Assembly: GCA_964628835.1 (NCBI GenBank)
Contig: CAZVME010000008.1
Coordinates: 5,632 to 69,631 of the forward strand
Length of the DNA stretch: 64,000 nucleotides
Direction: 5' to 3'
Origin: JAAGZL01 sp964628835
GTDB lineage: Bacteria > Pseudomonadota > Gammaproteobacteria > Chromatiales > Chromatiaceae
Position 1 is the first letter of the stretch. The number at the start of each line of letters is the position of its first letter. Position numbers and translations under genes: made by a program. A model generated the notes under the pieces. The model was not told the DNA's origin and ran no database searches. It was given only the letters and a program-made list of their open reading frames with translations. Below are positions 1 to 7,521 of the stretch, piece by piece.

Positions 1-2
1 AT

Positions 3-287
3 GGCCTGTACGAATGCATCATGTGCGGTTGTTGCTCAACCTCCTGTCCATCTTTCTGGTGGAATCCGGATAAATTCCTGGGTCCACATGCACTGCTCCA
101 GGCCTGGCGTTTCCTGGCCGACACCCGGGATCAGGGCCGGACCGAGCGTCTGGATGCCCTTGAAGGACCATACAAGCTGTTCCGCTGCCATACCATAATG
201 AACTGTGTTGATGCATGCCCGAAAGATCTCAATCCAACCGAGGCCATCGGCAACATCAAGGCATTGATGCTCAAACAGTCCATATGA
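3..287 (+). CDS. sdhB: Succinate dehydrogenase iron-sulfur subunit SdhB (C-terminal part)
   Basis: These are the last 94 codons of the complex II iron-sulfur subunit, which relays electrons from the SdhA flavin to the quinone site at the inner membrane. The gene runs off the left edge, so only the second, ferredoxin-like half is seen. The cysteine clusters CIMCGCC plus SC near the start of the fragment and CVDACPKDL further on are the ligands of the 4Fe-4S and 3Fe-4S centres. The NPTEAIGNIK tail is typical of proteobacterial SdhB. The stop TGA overlaps the sdhE start (ATGA), so the two are probably translationally coupled. sdhC, sdhD and sdhA are expected just upstream, outside the window. 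Confidence 0.97.
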   Translation, partial: GLYECIMCGCCSTSCPSFWWNPDKFLGPHALLQAWRFLADTRDQGRTERLDALEGPYKLFRCHTIMNCVDACPKDLNPTEAIGNIKALMLKQSI

Positions 288-559
288 GATCCACCTCCAG
301 ACAGTGGCCTGATGCTCTACCGTCTGCAAACCAACTTCGGTGGGCCTGTCGACGTGGCCTGCTGGAGTTGGATCTACTCCTAAAATCTTATATGGACAGG
401 GTCTATGAGCAACTCACGGACCAGGAAAAACGGAAGTTTCTTACCTTGCTGGATATGCAAGATCAGGAGATGCTAGAGATGCTTATGGGAAAAACCAATC
501 CAAACAACAAGGAGCTGGCGGAGCTATTAACCCGAATAAGGGAGTGTATGGAAAGCTGA
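284..559 (+). CDS. sdhE: FAD assembly factor SdhE (succinate dehydrogenase flavinylation)
   Basis: This small soluble protein (91 aa, usual for the family) promotes covalent attachment of FAD to SdhA. The signature RGLLELD lies at residues 24-30 and matches the RGxxE motif that contacts the flavoprotein. The start at 284 overlaps the sdhB stop by the ATGA arrangement. An in-frame ATG at 215 lies inside sdhB and is not the start. The gene sits between sdhB and a ygfX-type gene, the same pairing as sdhE-ygfX in E. coli, here joined directly to the sdh operon. Family assignment is secure; the role is known from the family and inferred here. Confidence 0.95.
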   Translation: MRSTSRQWPDALPSANQLRWACRRGLLELDLLLKSYMDRVYEQLTDQEKRKFLTLLDMQDQEMLEMLMGKTNPNNKELAELLTRIRECMES

Positions 560-563
560 GCGC

Positions 564-986
564 ATGCTACCCATCAAGATCGACCTGAGTTTTTCCCAAT
601 GGCTGGCAGGTTATCTGCTAACCATACACCTGGCGGCACTGCTGCTTATCCTGTTGTTACAACCCCCACTGCTATTTAGCACCATCCTGATACTCCTGAC
701 CTGTCTCAGCCTGGGCTATTACTGGAGACGTGATCTTGGCGGTCGCGCTACAAGCTATTTGGAGTGGAGTGAAGGCAAGGGGTGGCGCATTAGGCAGACA
801 AATGGCGACCTGCAGCAGGCGACCCTAACCCCAGAAAGTTATTTGAACAGACATCTGGTGGCGCTTCAGTTCATTACTGATGAAAACCGCGCACCCCGGC
901 TCCTGTTGCCTGCAGACGCAATGCAACCGGACCTGCATAGAAGGCTCAGGGTGTTACTCCGGTTGGAAAATCACTTCGGGGAGTAG
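564..986 (+). CDS. YgfX/CptA family membrane protein
   Basis: This 140-aa protein has two closely spaced hydrophobic helices (about residues 10-55) followed by a basic cytoplasmic domain rich in Arg and Leu. That is the layout of YgfX (CptA) proteins, which pair genetically with SdhE. In E. coli YgfX has been reported to act as a toxin-like factor on cytoskeletal proteins with SdhE (CptB) as partner, but that role is debated. Only 4 bp separate it from the sdhE stop, so it is the last gene of the sdh operon. Its 3' end overlaps the convergent nadB by 16 bp. Assignment rests on context and topology rather than on a strong motif. Confidence 0.75.
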   Translation: MLPIKIDLSFSQWLAGYLLTIHLAALLLILLLQPPLLFSTILILLTCLSLGYYWRRDLGGRATSYLEWSEGKGWRIRQTNGDLQQATLTPESYLNRHLVALQFITDENRAPRLLLPADAMQPDLHRRLRVLLRLENHFGE

Positions 987-2581
987 TTGTCCGGTATCAT
1001 GATGGTGGGGCCGAGCTGTCCTTGATCGTCTCTTTCAGGATGATCGATATTATAGTGCAGACCCCGGCTCTCGCGCCTACGCATGGCCGAGCGGATAATC
1101 AGGTTGGCAACATCCACCAGATTGCGCAGTTCCAAGTGATCATTATGCACCTTGAAGGTGCTGTAATACTCCTTGATCTCCTGACGCAGCATGTTGACCC
1201 GGCGTCTGGCCCTCTCCAGGCGCTTGTTGCTGCGAACTATACCCACGTAGTCCCACATAAACCGCCGCAGTTCATCCCAGTTATGGGAGACCACCACATC
1301 CTCATCAGAATCGGCAACCCGACTCTCATCCCAGTTGGGGATCTCTGGAGGTGTGGAGATACTTTTCAGGCTCTCTATGATGTCATTAGAGGCGGTTTCA
1401 CCAAAGACCAGACACTCCAGCAGAGAGTTACTGGCCATGCGGTTGGCCCCATGCAGTCCGGTATAAGCGATCTCACCAATGGCGTACAGACTTGGTATAT
1501 CGGTACGGGCATTACGATCGGTCACAATGCCGCCGCAGGTGTAGTGGGCGGCAGGGACTATCGGGATAGGTTCTTTGGTGATATCTATACCGAAATCCAG
1601 GCAGCGGGCGCTGATGGTGGGAAATCTCTTCTGAATAAACTCAGCCGGTTTATGACTGATATCCAGAAACAGACAGTCGGTACCCAGCCGCTTCATCTCA
1701 TGGTCAATGGCTCGGGCCACGATATCGCGTGGGGCAAGCTCGGCCCTCTCATCAAAATTTGGCATGAATCTGGTGCCATCCGGCAACAGCAGTTTACCGC
1801 CTTCACCACGCAGGGCCTCGGTCACCAAAAATGACTTGGCGTGTGGGTGGTACAGGCAGGTGGGGTGAAACTGGATAAACTCCATATTCGCCACCCTACA
1901 GCCGGCGCGCCAGCCCATGGCGATGCCGTCACCAGTGGCGATGTCCGGGTTGGATGTATACAGGTATACCTTGCTGGCGCCACCGGTGGCCAGGACCACG
2001 CAACGGGAGCGGAAGGTATCCACATGATCGGTTTCCCGGTTATAGACATAGGCGCCCAGGCAGCGATTGTCCTTAAATCCAAGTTTATGACCGGTTATCA
2101 GATCGATTGCATTGCGGTTTTCAAACAGGTCAATATTATCTTTTTCTCTGATATGGTCTTCCAGGGTGGTCTGCATTACCTGACCGGTGGCATCGGCGGC
2201 GTGAATTACCCGGCGGTGAGAATGTCCCCCCTCGCGGGTGAGGTGATAGCCCTGTTTCGGCTGCTGACGACGGGTGAACTCCATGCCCTTGGATAGCAGC
2301 CACTGGATATTGGCGGGTCCATGCTCCACCACCATTCGCACCACATCCTCATCACACAGCCCAGCGCCGGCATTCAGGGTGTCTGTGATGTGTGACTCCA
2401 CAGAGTCCTCTTTGTCCAGAACCGCTGAGATACCACCCTGAGCGTAATAGGTATTACTCTCGGAGAGATCTGTCTTGGACAGGATTGCGATCTTTAGATG
2501 GTCGGGAAGGCGCAGGGCAAGACTCAGACCAGCAGCACCACTGCCGATGATGAGTACGTCGTGTAAATGGCTTATTCCCAT
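971..2581 (-). CDS. nadB: L-aspartate oxidase NadB
   Basis: NadB oxidises L-aspartate to iminoaspartate with FAD, the first step of de novo NAD synthesis, and hands the product to NadA. The 536-aa length fits the family. Near the N-terminus is the dinucleotide-binding run IIGSGAAGLSLAL; further on are TYYAQGGISA, FHPT and the GANRMASNSLLE active-site segment. The ORF stays open 36 codons further upstream, but the start is placed at 2581 (MGISHLHD) because homologues begin just before the FAD motif and the upstream residues look non-protein-like. It is divergent from rpoE, as in E. coli, and overlaps the ygfX 3' end. No nadA or nadC is in view. Confidence 0.96.
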   Translation of the reverse strand: MGISHLHDVLIIGSGAAGLSLALRLPDHLKIAILSKTDLSESNTYYAQGGISAVLDKEDSVESHITDTLNAGAGLCDEDVVRMVVEHGPANIQWLLSKGMEFTRRQQPKQGYHLTREGGHSHRRVIHAADATGQVMQTTLEDHIREKDNIDLFENRNAIDLITGHKLGFKDNRCLGAYVYNRETDHVDTFRSRCVVLATGGASKVYLYTSNPDIATGDGIAMGWRAGCRVANMEFIQFHPTCLYHPHAKSFLVTEALRGEGGKLLLPDGTRFMPNFDERAELAPRDIVARAIDHEMKRLGTDCLFLDISHKPAEFIQKRFPTISARCLDFGIDITKEPIPIVPAAHYTCGGIVTDRNARTDIPSLYAIGEIAYTGLHGANRMASNSLLECLVFGETASNDIIESLKSISTPPEIPNWDESRVADSDEDVVVSHNWDELRRFMWDYVGIVRSNKRLERARRRVNMLRQEIKEYYSTFKVHNDHLELRNLVDVANLIIRSAMRRRESRGLHYNIDHPERDDQGQLGPTIMIPDNYSPK

Positions 2582-2787
2582 ATTTGGACTACCTAGTAAT
2601 GTTAAATAATATGAAACACTACACCATAGTTTGCTGCAAGCTCCATAGCAGTCCATAATCCAGGAACTATGGGTGGAAACTAAATGCAAACAGTTATCGT
2701 TTGCAGAATCCTAACCTAATTTTTGTCCAACGAGAACAAAAAGTTACTGTTGTGCAATGGTTCTTTATTTAATACCCAAACGTACGA

Positions 2788-2814
2788 GAACTAATTTATG
2801 TACGGGATGTCAAT
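2788..2814 (+). promoter_or_regulatory. Candidate sigma-E promoter of rpoE
   Basis: GAACTA at 2788-2793, a 16-nt spacer and TCAAT at 2810-2814 match the GAACTT-N16-TCnnA form of sigma-E promoters, about 50 bp before the rpoE start. Autoregulation of rpoE by its own product is established in E. coli. The -35 lacks the leading G and ends in A, so the match is imperfect. Confidence 0.45.
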
Positions 2815-2862
2815 CAGTTTGAACGAACAACTGCGCTTGTCGCGGAAATGGAGAGAGCCCGC

Positions 2863-3441
2863 ATGGGCGAGCGACAAGTAGATCAGGAACTGGTAGAACG
2901 AGTGCAGCGCGGGGATAAGAAGGCATTTGACCTTCTGGTCCTTAAGTACCAGCGCAAGGTGGTTAACTTGGTATCGCGTTATGTGCGTAACCCTAGTGAG
3001 GCGCTAGATGTGACTCAGGAGGCTTTCATCAAGGCCTACAAGGCCCTCCCAAACTTTCGCGGAGATAGCGCCTTTTACACCTGGGTATACCGCATAGCCA
3101 TAAATACTGCCAAGAACCACATCGTTGCCCAGGGGCGACGCCCGCCAGGTACAGACCTGGATGCAGGTACGGCAGAGCAGATGGATATTGGTATACGTTT
3201 ACAGGAGAACACCACCCCTGAAAACCAGTTACTGCAGGATGAGATTGCGGAGACTGTGCACAACGCCATAGACGAGCTGCCAGAGGATCTCAAAACTGCC
3301 ATTACACTACGTGAGCTGGAAGGCCTGAGCTATGAGGAGATAGCCAGAGCCATGTCGTGTCCAGTAGGAACTGTAAGATCACGGATATTTCGTGCTCGCG
3401 CAGCAATCGATACAAAGCTAGCGCCACTGCTGGAGCCATAA
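2863..3441 (+). CDS. rpoE: Envelope stress sigma factor RpoE (sigma-E/AlgU)
   Basis: This ECF sigma factor directs RNA polymerase to envelope stress genes. Region 2 is seen in RYVRNPSEALDVTQEAFIKAY and FRGDSAFYTWVYRIA, region 4 in LSYEEIARAMSCPVGTVRSR, all close to E. coli RpoE. The start at 2863 (MGERQVDQ) is preferred over the ATG at 2848 because GGAGAG at 2850-2855 sits 7 nt before it; the protein is then 192 aa, the usual length. It heads a run of rpoE, rseA, rseB, rseC and mucD, the classical sigma-E module with its anti-sigma factor, periplasmic co-regulator and protease. Confidence 0.97.
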   Translation: MGERQVDQELVERVQRGDKKAFDLLVLKYQRKVVNLVSRYVRNPSEALDVTQEAFIKAYKALPNFRGDSAFYTWVYRIAINTAKNHIVAQGRRPPGTDLDAGTAEQMDIGIRLQENTTPENQLLQDEIAETVHNAIDELPEDLKTAITLRELEGLSYEEIARAMSCPVGTVRSRIFRARAAIDTKLAPLLEP

Positions 3442-3486
3442 ATGACTGACAAATTCACCAGAGAATTATTTTGGGTATCATCATGA
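3442..3486 (+). CDS. Possible 14-codon leader ORF upstream of rseA
   Basis: Right after the rpoE stop an ATG opens a 14-codon frame (MTDKFTRELFWVSS) whose TGA overlaps the rseA ATG (ATGA at 3483-3486). Its first four residues equal those of RseA (MTDK), so it may be a decayed duplicate of the rseA start or a leader that couples rseA translation to rpoE. No clear ribosome-binding site is visible. It may be chance. Confidence 0.2.
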   Translation: MTDKFTRELFWVSS

Positions 3487-4058
3487 CAGACAAACTACAT
3501 GAACGGGTATCGGCGCTGCTGGATAATGAACTGTCCGATACAGAGATGACCTCGACACTGACTGGACTGGACCAAAAGGCTGAACTCAGACAGATGTGGG
3601 ACAGATACCACCTCATCGGCGATGTCATGCGCGGTGAGCCGATACAGTTTCGGGCCACGGAGATCTCGGATCGAGTCAGACAGCAGGTTGAATCTGAACC
3701 GGCAATAATCTCCCTGCCCAAGAAGAGAGGACTCAGCGGCAGGAGATCCCACTGGATCAAGCCGGTGGCAGGAGCGGCACTGGCCGCATCGGTGGCCACT
3801 GTTGCCGTGATTAATGCACCCGGATTTTTAGGCCTGGATGAACCGGCAACGCCACAATTCACCGCCACCAGTATCAGCACCGTAACCCCGGCCACGCGTC
3901 AGAATTTATCTGGAACACGTTGGAGGAATCTTGCTAAGCCATCTCTGGAGACACGCTTAAATGGATATCTGGTTGACCACAGTGGACATGTATCCACTGG
4001 TACCGGCATCGGTGTAATGCCATATGCCACCTTTGTTGGCTACGATACCGAGCGCTAG
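3483..4058 (+). CDS. rseA: Anti-sigma-E factor RseA (MucA-like)
   Basis: RseA is a single-pass inner membrane protein that holds sigma-E inactive until DegS and RseP cut it. The 191-aa product has an acidic N-terminal sigma-binding domain (residues 1-70, with LSALLDNELSD-like start VSALLDNELSD and MWDRYHLIGDVMRG), a basic patch, one membrane helix (about 93-112) and a periplasmic tail. A TTG at 3471 is in frame, but the ATG at 3483 gives the family N-terminus MTDKLHERVSALLD. It lies between rpoE and rseB as expected. Its C-terminal periplasmic part is weakly conserved, which is usual for this family. Confidence 0.93.
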   Translation: MTDKLHERVSALLDNELSDTEMTSTLTGLDQKAELRQMWDRYHLIGDVMRGEPIQFRATEISDRVRQQVESEPAIISLPKKRGLSGRRSHWIKPVAGAALAASVATVAVINAPGFLGLDEPATPQFTATSISTVTPATRQNLSGTRWRNLAKPSLETRLNGYLVDHSGHVSTGTGIGVMPYATFVGYDTER

Positions 4059-4064
4059 TACACC

Positions 4065-5045
4065 ATGTTTCGAAAGCTTCTTCTCATACAGTTACTGATT
4101 CTCCTACCCGTAGCTTCCCATGCAGTAGAGGCACGGAATGAGGCCTATAGATGGCTGGAGAAGATGCACACCGCAGTGCAACAGTTGAATTATGAAGGGA
4201 CCTTCGTCTACTTGCATAACCAGCATATGGAATCTATGCACATAATACATACGGTTGTGAATGGCGTAGAACGCGAGCGGCTGATATCTCTCAACGGCGC
4301 CCAGCGCGAGGTGGTGCGTAGCAATGGTGAGGTGATCTGCATCCAGCCCGATATAAAAACGGTCCTGGTGGGTAAGCGTGCTAGCCCACGCGGTTTAGCC
4401 AATATCCTCCCCTACGAGCCAAGCAAGATATCTGCTTTTTATGATTTCAGGGTACAGGGTGAAGAGCGTATAGCGGACAAAAAGACCAAAGTGATATTGG
4501 TAATACCCAAAGATGGCAATCGGTATGGGCACAGGGTTTCCCTGGACATGGACTCAGCCCTGCCACTACGCACAGATCTCCTGGACAATTCCGGTAAACC
4601 GGTGTCCCAGATAATGTTTACCACCATGAAGGTCGGCCCGTTTATCCGTGATAATGCACTGGAACTGGTAACTAAAGATGAACTGAAGAAGTTCACCTGG
4701 AACTACAAAAAACCCATGCAAAATCAGGCCGGATTGGACAAGAAGAAAAGCAACTGGGTATTCAGCTCACTCCCGGACGGTTTCAGAATGAGTCTGCATG
4801 AAAAGAGGGTTGCCGGTTCTAACGACAGTGGTGTAGAGCATTTTGTGTTTACCGATGGTTTGGCAACCATGTCCGTATATATTGAAAAAGCCATGTCTGA
4901 AGGGCTGTTTGAAGGTGGCTCACAGATGGGAGCGGTCCACGCTTATGGAACCAAGGTTAACGGCTTTCAGATTACTGCCGTGGGTGAAGTCCCAGCACAG
5001 ACTGTCAAAAGATTTGCCCAATCAGTCAAGGCAAAACAGGAGTAG
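4065..5045 (+). CDS. rseB: Periplasmic sigma-E regulator RseB (MucB)
   Basis: RseB binds the periplasmic tail of RseA, shields it from DegS and senses mislocalised lipoproteins or LPS. The 326-aa protein starts with a signal peptide (about 20 residues, cleavage near ASHA). The N-terminal LolA-like domain follows (ARNEAYRWLEKMHTAVQQLNYEGTF region) and then the smaller C-terminal RseA-binding domain ending in AYGTKVNGFQITAVGEVP. It starts 6 bp after rseA, so the genes are co-transcribed and probably coupled. Length and order match E. coli and Pseudomonas. Confidence 0.95.
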   Translation: MFRKLLLIQLLILLPVASHAVEARNEAYRWLEKMHTAVQQLNYEGTFVYLHNQHMESMHIIHTVVNGVERERLISLNGAQREVVRSNGEVICIQPDIKTVLVGKRASPRGLANILPYEPSKISAFYDFRVQGEERIADKKTKVILVIPKDGNRYGHRVSLDMDSALPLRTDLLDNSGKPVSQIMFTTMKVGPFIRDNALELVTKDELKKFTWNYKKPMQNQAGLDKKKSNWVFSSLPDGFRMSLHEKRVAGSNDSGVEHFVFTDGLATMSVYIEKAMSEGLFEGGSQMGAVHAYGTKVNGFQITAVGEVPAQTVKRFAQSVKAKQE

Positions 5046-5053
5046 ATACACGC

Positions 5054-5545
5054 GTGATTGAAGAGACCGCATTGATACTAAGCTGCGATGGCGAACATGC
5101 AGACATAGAGACCAAACCGCAAAGTTCCTGTGGTGGCTGCACCTCCAGTAGCGTATGTGGTACCGGCGTATTCTCCAAGGTGTTTGGCAATCGCAAGACC
5201 GTTGTTAGAGTAGTTAACAGCCTGCGGGCCAAGCCGGGAGAACAGGTGGTTATAGGTTTGCAGGAGTCGGCTCTCTCACGGGTATCCATGGTGTTCTACC
5301 TGGCCCCCATCTTAGCAATGATACTATTTGCAATCCTGGGACAGGAGATGGCGCTAAGGCTCGGTTATCTAACACAAGATCCTTTGGCTATCCTAGGGGG
5401 GGCAATTGGGTTATTTGCAGGTTTATGGTTGGTGCGCATGTTTTCCAGAACGGTACAGGAAGATACCCGCTACCAGCCGGTAATGTTGCGCTTGGCAACA
5501 TCCGAAAAGGTTGTTTTTAATAGCGAGCCAAAACTGCCCGCATAA
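5054..5545 (+). CDS. rseC: Sigma-E regulatory/redox membrane protein RseC
   Basis: RseC is an inner membrane protein of the sigma-E operon; in related bacteria it affects SoxR reduction and thiamine synthesis, and its exact chemistry is unclear. The 163-aa product has the family cysteine cluster CGGCTSSSVC (residues 27-36) in the cytoplasmic N-terminal part and two membrane helices (about 79-100 and 106-128). The start is GTG at 5054, 8 bp after rseB; no ATG lies nearby in frame. Position at the end of rpoE-rseABC confirms it. Confidence 0.92.
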   Translation: MIEETALILSCDGEHADIETKPQSSCGGCTSSSVCGTGVFSKVFGNRKTVVRVVNSLRAKPGEQVVIGLQESALSRVSMVFYLAPILAMILFAILGQEMALRLGYLTQDPLAILGGAIGLFAGLWLVRMFSRTVQEDTRYQPVMLRLATSEKVVFNSEPKLPA

Positions 5546-5576
5546 GATCTTTGGTGATGTAGCTAACAAGATTGCA

Positions 5577-5604
5577 GGAACTTCTTACTAATCTGAAGCT
5601 CTAT
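5577..5604 (+). promoter_or_regulatory. Candidate sigma-E promoter of mucD
   Basis: GGAACTT at 5577-5583, exactly 16 nt, then TCTAT at 5600-5604 gives a near-consensus sigma-E promoter in the 95-bp gap before mucD. The full GGAACTT is the most conserved part of such promoters, and degP/mucD genes are known sigma-E targets. It implies that mucD has its own stress-induced start besides read-through from rpoE. Confidence 0.65.
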
Positions 5605-5640
5605 TAGGTTCGCCAAATTACTGTTTTACAGGAGTTATAG

Positions 5641-7083
5641 ATGAGCAATTTGCTTATGAATAGACATTTACATGCCGCACTGCTTTCCATCCTGCTGCTA
5701 CTTATAGCGGTTGCCAGCCAGGCACAACAACTGCCGGACTTTACCGGCATAGTGGAGCAGAGCAGTCCCGCAGTGGTGAATATCAGCACCAAGCAGAAAA
5801 AACAGGCGCGACGCAAATTAAAGCATGATTTCAGAATCCCCGGTTTCCCAGAAAACAGCCCATTTGAAGATCTGTTCCGCCGCTTTGAAGAGAGAGAGAG
5901 AGGCAGGGGAGGGGATGATGGGAAAGAGCTGAGACCACAGTCACTCGGGTCCGGGTTCATCATAACCAGCGACGGTTATGTGATGACCAATAACCATGTG
6001 GTTGAGCAGGCGGATGAAGTCATCGTCAGACTCAGCGACCGGCGTGAATTTGAGGCCGAGGTCATCGGCCGTGACAAGCGGAGTGATACTGCAATCTTAA
6101 AGATCGATGCCAAAGACCTGCCCACGGTAAAGATCGGTAAATCCAGCAACCTGAAGGTAGGTGAGTGGGTACTGGCCATCGGCTCACCCTTTGGGTTTGA
6201 CCACACGGTCACCGCCGGTATCGTAAGCGCCAAAGGGCGAAGTCTACCCAGCGAAAACTATGTTCCATTTATCCAGACTGATGTGGCCATCAATCCGGGC
6301 AATTCAGGTGGGCCACTGTTCAACCTCAACGGTGAAGTGGTCGGGGTCAACTCGCAGATATACAGCCGCACCGGTGGCTTTATGGGACTTTCCTTCGCCA
6401 TACCAATTGAGGTGGCAATGAACGTCTCCGACCAGCTCCGCACCAGCGGGAAGGTATCCCGTGGCTGGCTTGGTGTGTTGATACAGGATGTCACCAAGGA
6501 TCTGGCCGATTCATTTGGGATGGATCAACCAGGTGGTGCTCTGGTCTCCAGGGTCCTGCCCGACAGCCCGGCAGAGCAGGCAAAATTGAAAGCAGGGGAT
6601 GTAATACTGGAGTTCAACGGGACCAGGCTGATGAACTCATCCCAGCTTCCACCTATAGTCGGAGCCAGCCCGGTGAACAAGTCGTCCAGTGTCACCATTC
6701 TACGCCATGGCAAGCGCATGGTGCTGGATGTAACCATTGGTGAACTCCCTTCAGATGATGAGATCCAGAGCAGGTCGCCACGTCTAGGCAAAGCCACCCA
6801 GAAGCTTCTGGGCATTAAGGTGAAGGAGCTTACTGAAGAGCAGCGCGAACGGATGCAGTCGAAGGACGGTGGTGTAATCGTGACAAAAGTTGGGGCCGGA
6901 GCTGGCAGATCTGCCGGCATCAGGCGTGGTGATGTTATTCAGATGATTAACAACCAGCGGGTGTCCGGCATCAAGGATTTTAAACAGGTAGTGAAGAAGA
7001 TAGAGCCTGGCAAGAGCGTTGCTGTATTGGTCTTGAGATACACCGGTCCGGTTTTTCTGGCGCTGAAGGTGCCAAAGAAATAG
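5641..7083 (+). CDS. mucD: Periplasmic serine protease MucD (DegP/HtrA family)
   Basis: HtrA proteases degrade or refold damaged periplasmic proteins. The 480-aa precursor has a signal peptide (residues 1-28, cut near SQA-QQ). The trypsin-like domain shows the catalytic triad as H119 (TNNHVV), D149 (RSDTAIL) and S222 (GNSGGPL). Two PDZ domains follow (about 270-360 and 385-475). A clear ribosome-binding site, AGGAG, lies 7 nt before the start. It follows rseC as in Pseudomonas algU-mucABCD and carries its own candidate sigma-E promoter. Orthology to MucD rather than DegS is supported by the two PDZ domains. Confidence 0.96.
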   Translation: MSNLLMNRHLHAALLSILLLLIAVASQAQQLPDFTGIVEQSSPAVVNISTKQKKQARRKLKHDFRIPGFPENSPFEDLFRRFEERERGRGGDDGKELRPQSLGSGFIITSDGYVMTNNHVVEQADEVIVRLSDRREFEAEVIGRDKRSDTAILKIDAKDLPTVKIGKSSNLKVGEWVLAIGSPFGFDHTVTAGIVSAKGRSLPSENYVPFIQTDVAINPGNSGGPLFNLNGEVVGVNSQIYSRTGGFMGLSFAIPIEVAMNVSDQLRTSGKVSRGWLGVLIQDVTKDLADSFGMDQPGGALVSRVLPDSPAEQAKLKAGDVILEFNGTRLMNSSQLPPIVGASPVNKSSSVTILRHGKRMVLDVTIGELPSDDEIQSRSPRLGKATQKLLGIKVKELTEEQRERMQSKDGGVIVTKVGAGAGRSAGIRRGDVIQMINNQRVSGIKDFKQVVKKIEPGKSVAVLVLRYTGPVFLALKVPKK

Positions 7084-7343
7084 TGAATAAACAAGCAGTT
7101 ACCATGTACTACAGACATGGATGTCATCTGTGTGAAGATATGCTGTTACACCTGCATGAGCTGCAAAAGACAGAGCAATTTGAAGTTGAAACGGTAGATA
7201 TCGATAGTAATAGCAATCTCCAAAAACGCTACGGGACCCTAATCCCGGTACTTGAGGGTGGTGGTAGCGAGTTGTGTCATTACTATCTGGATGAGGTGGC
7301 ATTACGAGGCTATTTGAGCGGTCAGACAAGTGCGGTATCATAG
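7083..7343 (+). CDS. Glutaredoxin-like thiol oxidoreductase (DUF836 family)
   Basis: This 86-aa thioredoxin-fold protein has CHLC at residues 14-17 after the first beta strand (VTMYYRHG) and the cis-proline segment TLIPVLE, typical of the DUF836 glutaredoxin-like group found next to mucD and lepA in Pseudomonas and relatives. The start is either GTG at 7083, whose G is the last base of the mucD stop, or ATG at 7104; both leave the active site intact. It is the last gene before a strong terminator. Its partner substrate is unknown. Confidence 0.85.
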   Translation: MNKQAVTMYYRHGCHLCEDMLLHLHELQKTEQFEVETVDIDSNSNLQKRYGTLIPVLEGGGSELCHYYLDEVALRGYLSGQTSAVS

Positions 7344-7415
7344 CGTCCACTACAGAGTCGCGCCGTAATACAGAGCTTGCAGTTTATTATGGTGCCTGCC
7401 AGTACCTTTTGGGAA

Positions 7416-7446
7416 CGGAACTTTTCTGGAGAAAAGTTCCGTTTTT
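7416..7446 (+). terminator. Rho-independent terminator after the mucD operon
   Basis: A perfect 11-bp stem (CGGAACTTTTC with GAAAAGTTCCG), a TGGA loop and five T residues form a textbook terminator between the glutaredoxin-like gene and lepA. It separates the sigma-E operon from the lepA operon. Confidence 0.92.
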
Positions 7447-7521
7447 CCTTTTAGATGGACAAAATTATTCAGTGTCTCCGTAACTGACAGTTGCTGGAAC
7501 ACAAGGTAGCTAAATTGCATA

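Noticed and set aside
1022..1834. 270-codon plus-strand ORF opposite nadB
   Set aside because: Long open antisense frame caused by codon bias; nadB on the other strand has all catalytic motifs.
7411..7446. Second sigma-E -35 box (GGAACTT) before lepA
   Set aside because: It is part of the perfect terminator stem and no matching -10 lies at the right distance.
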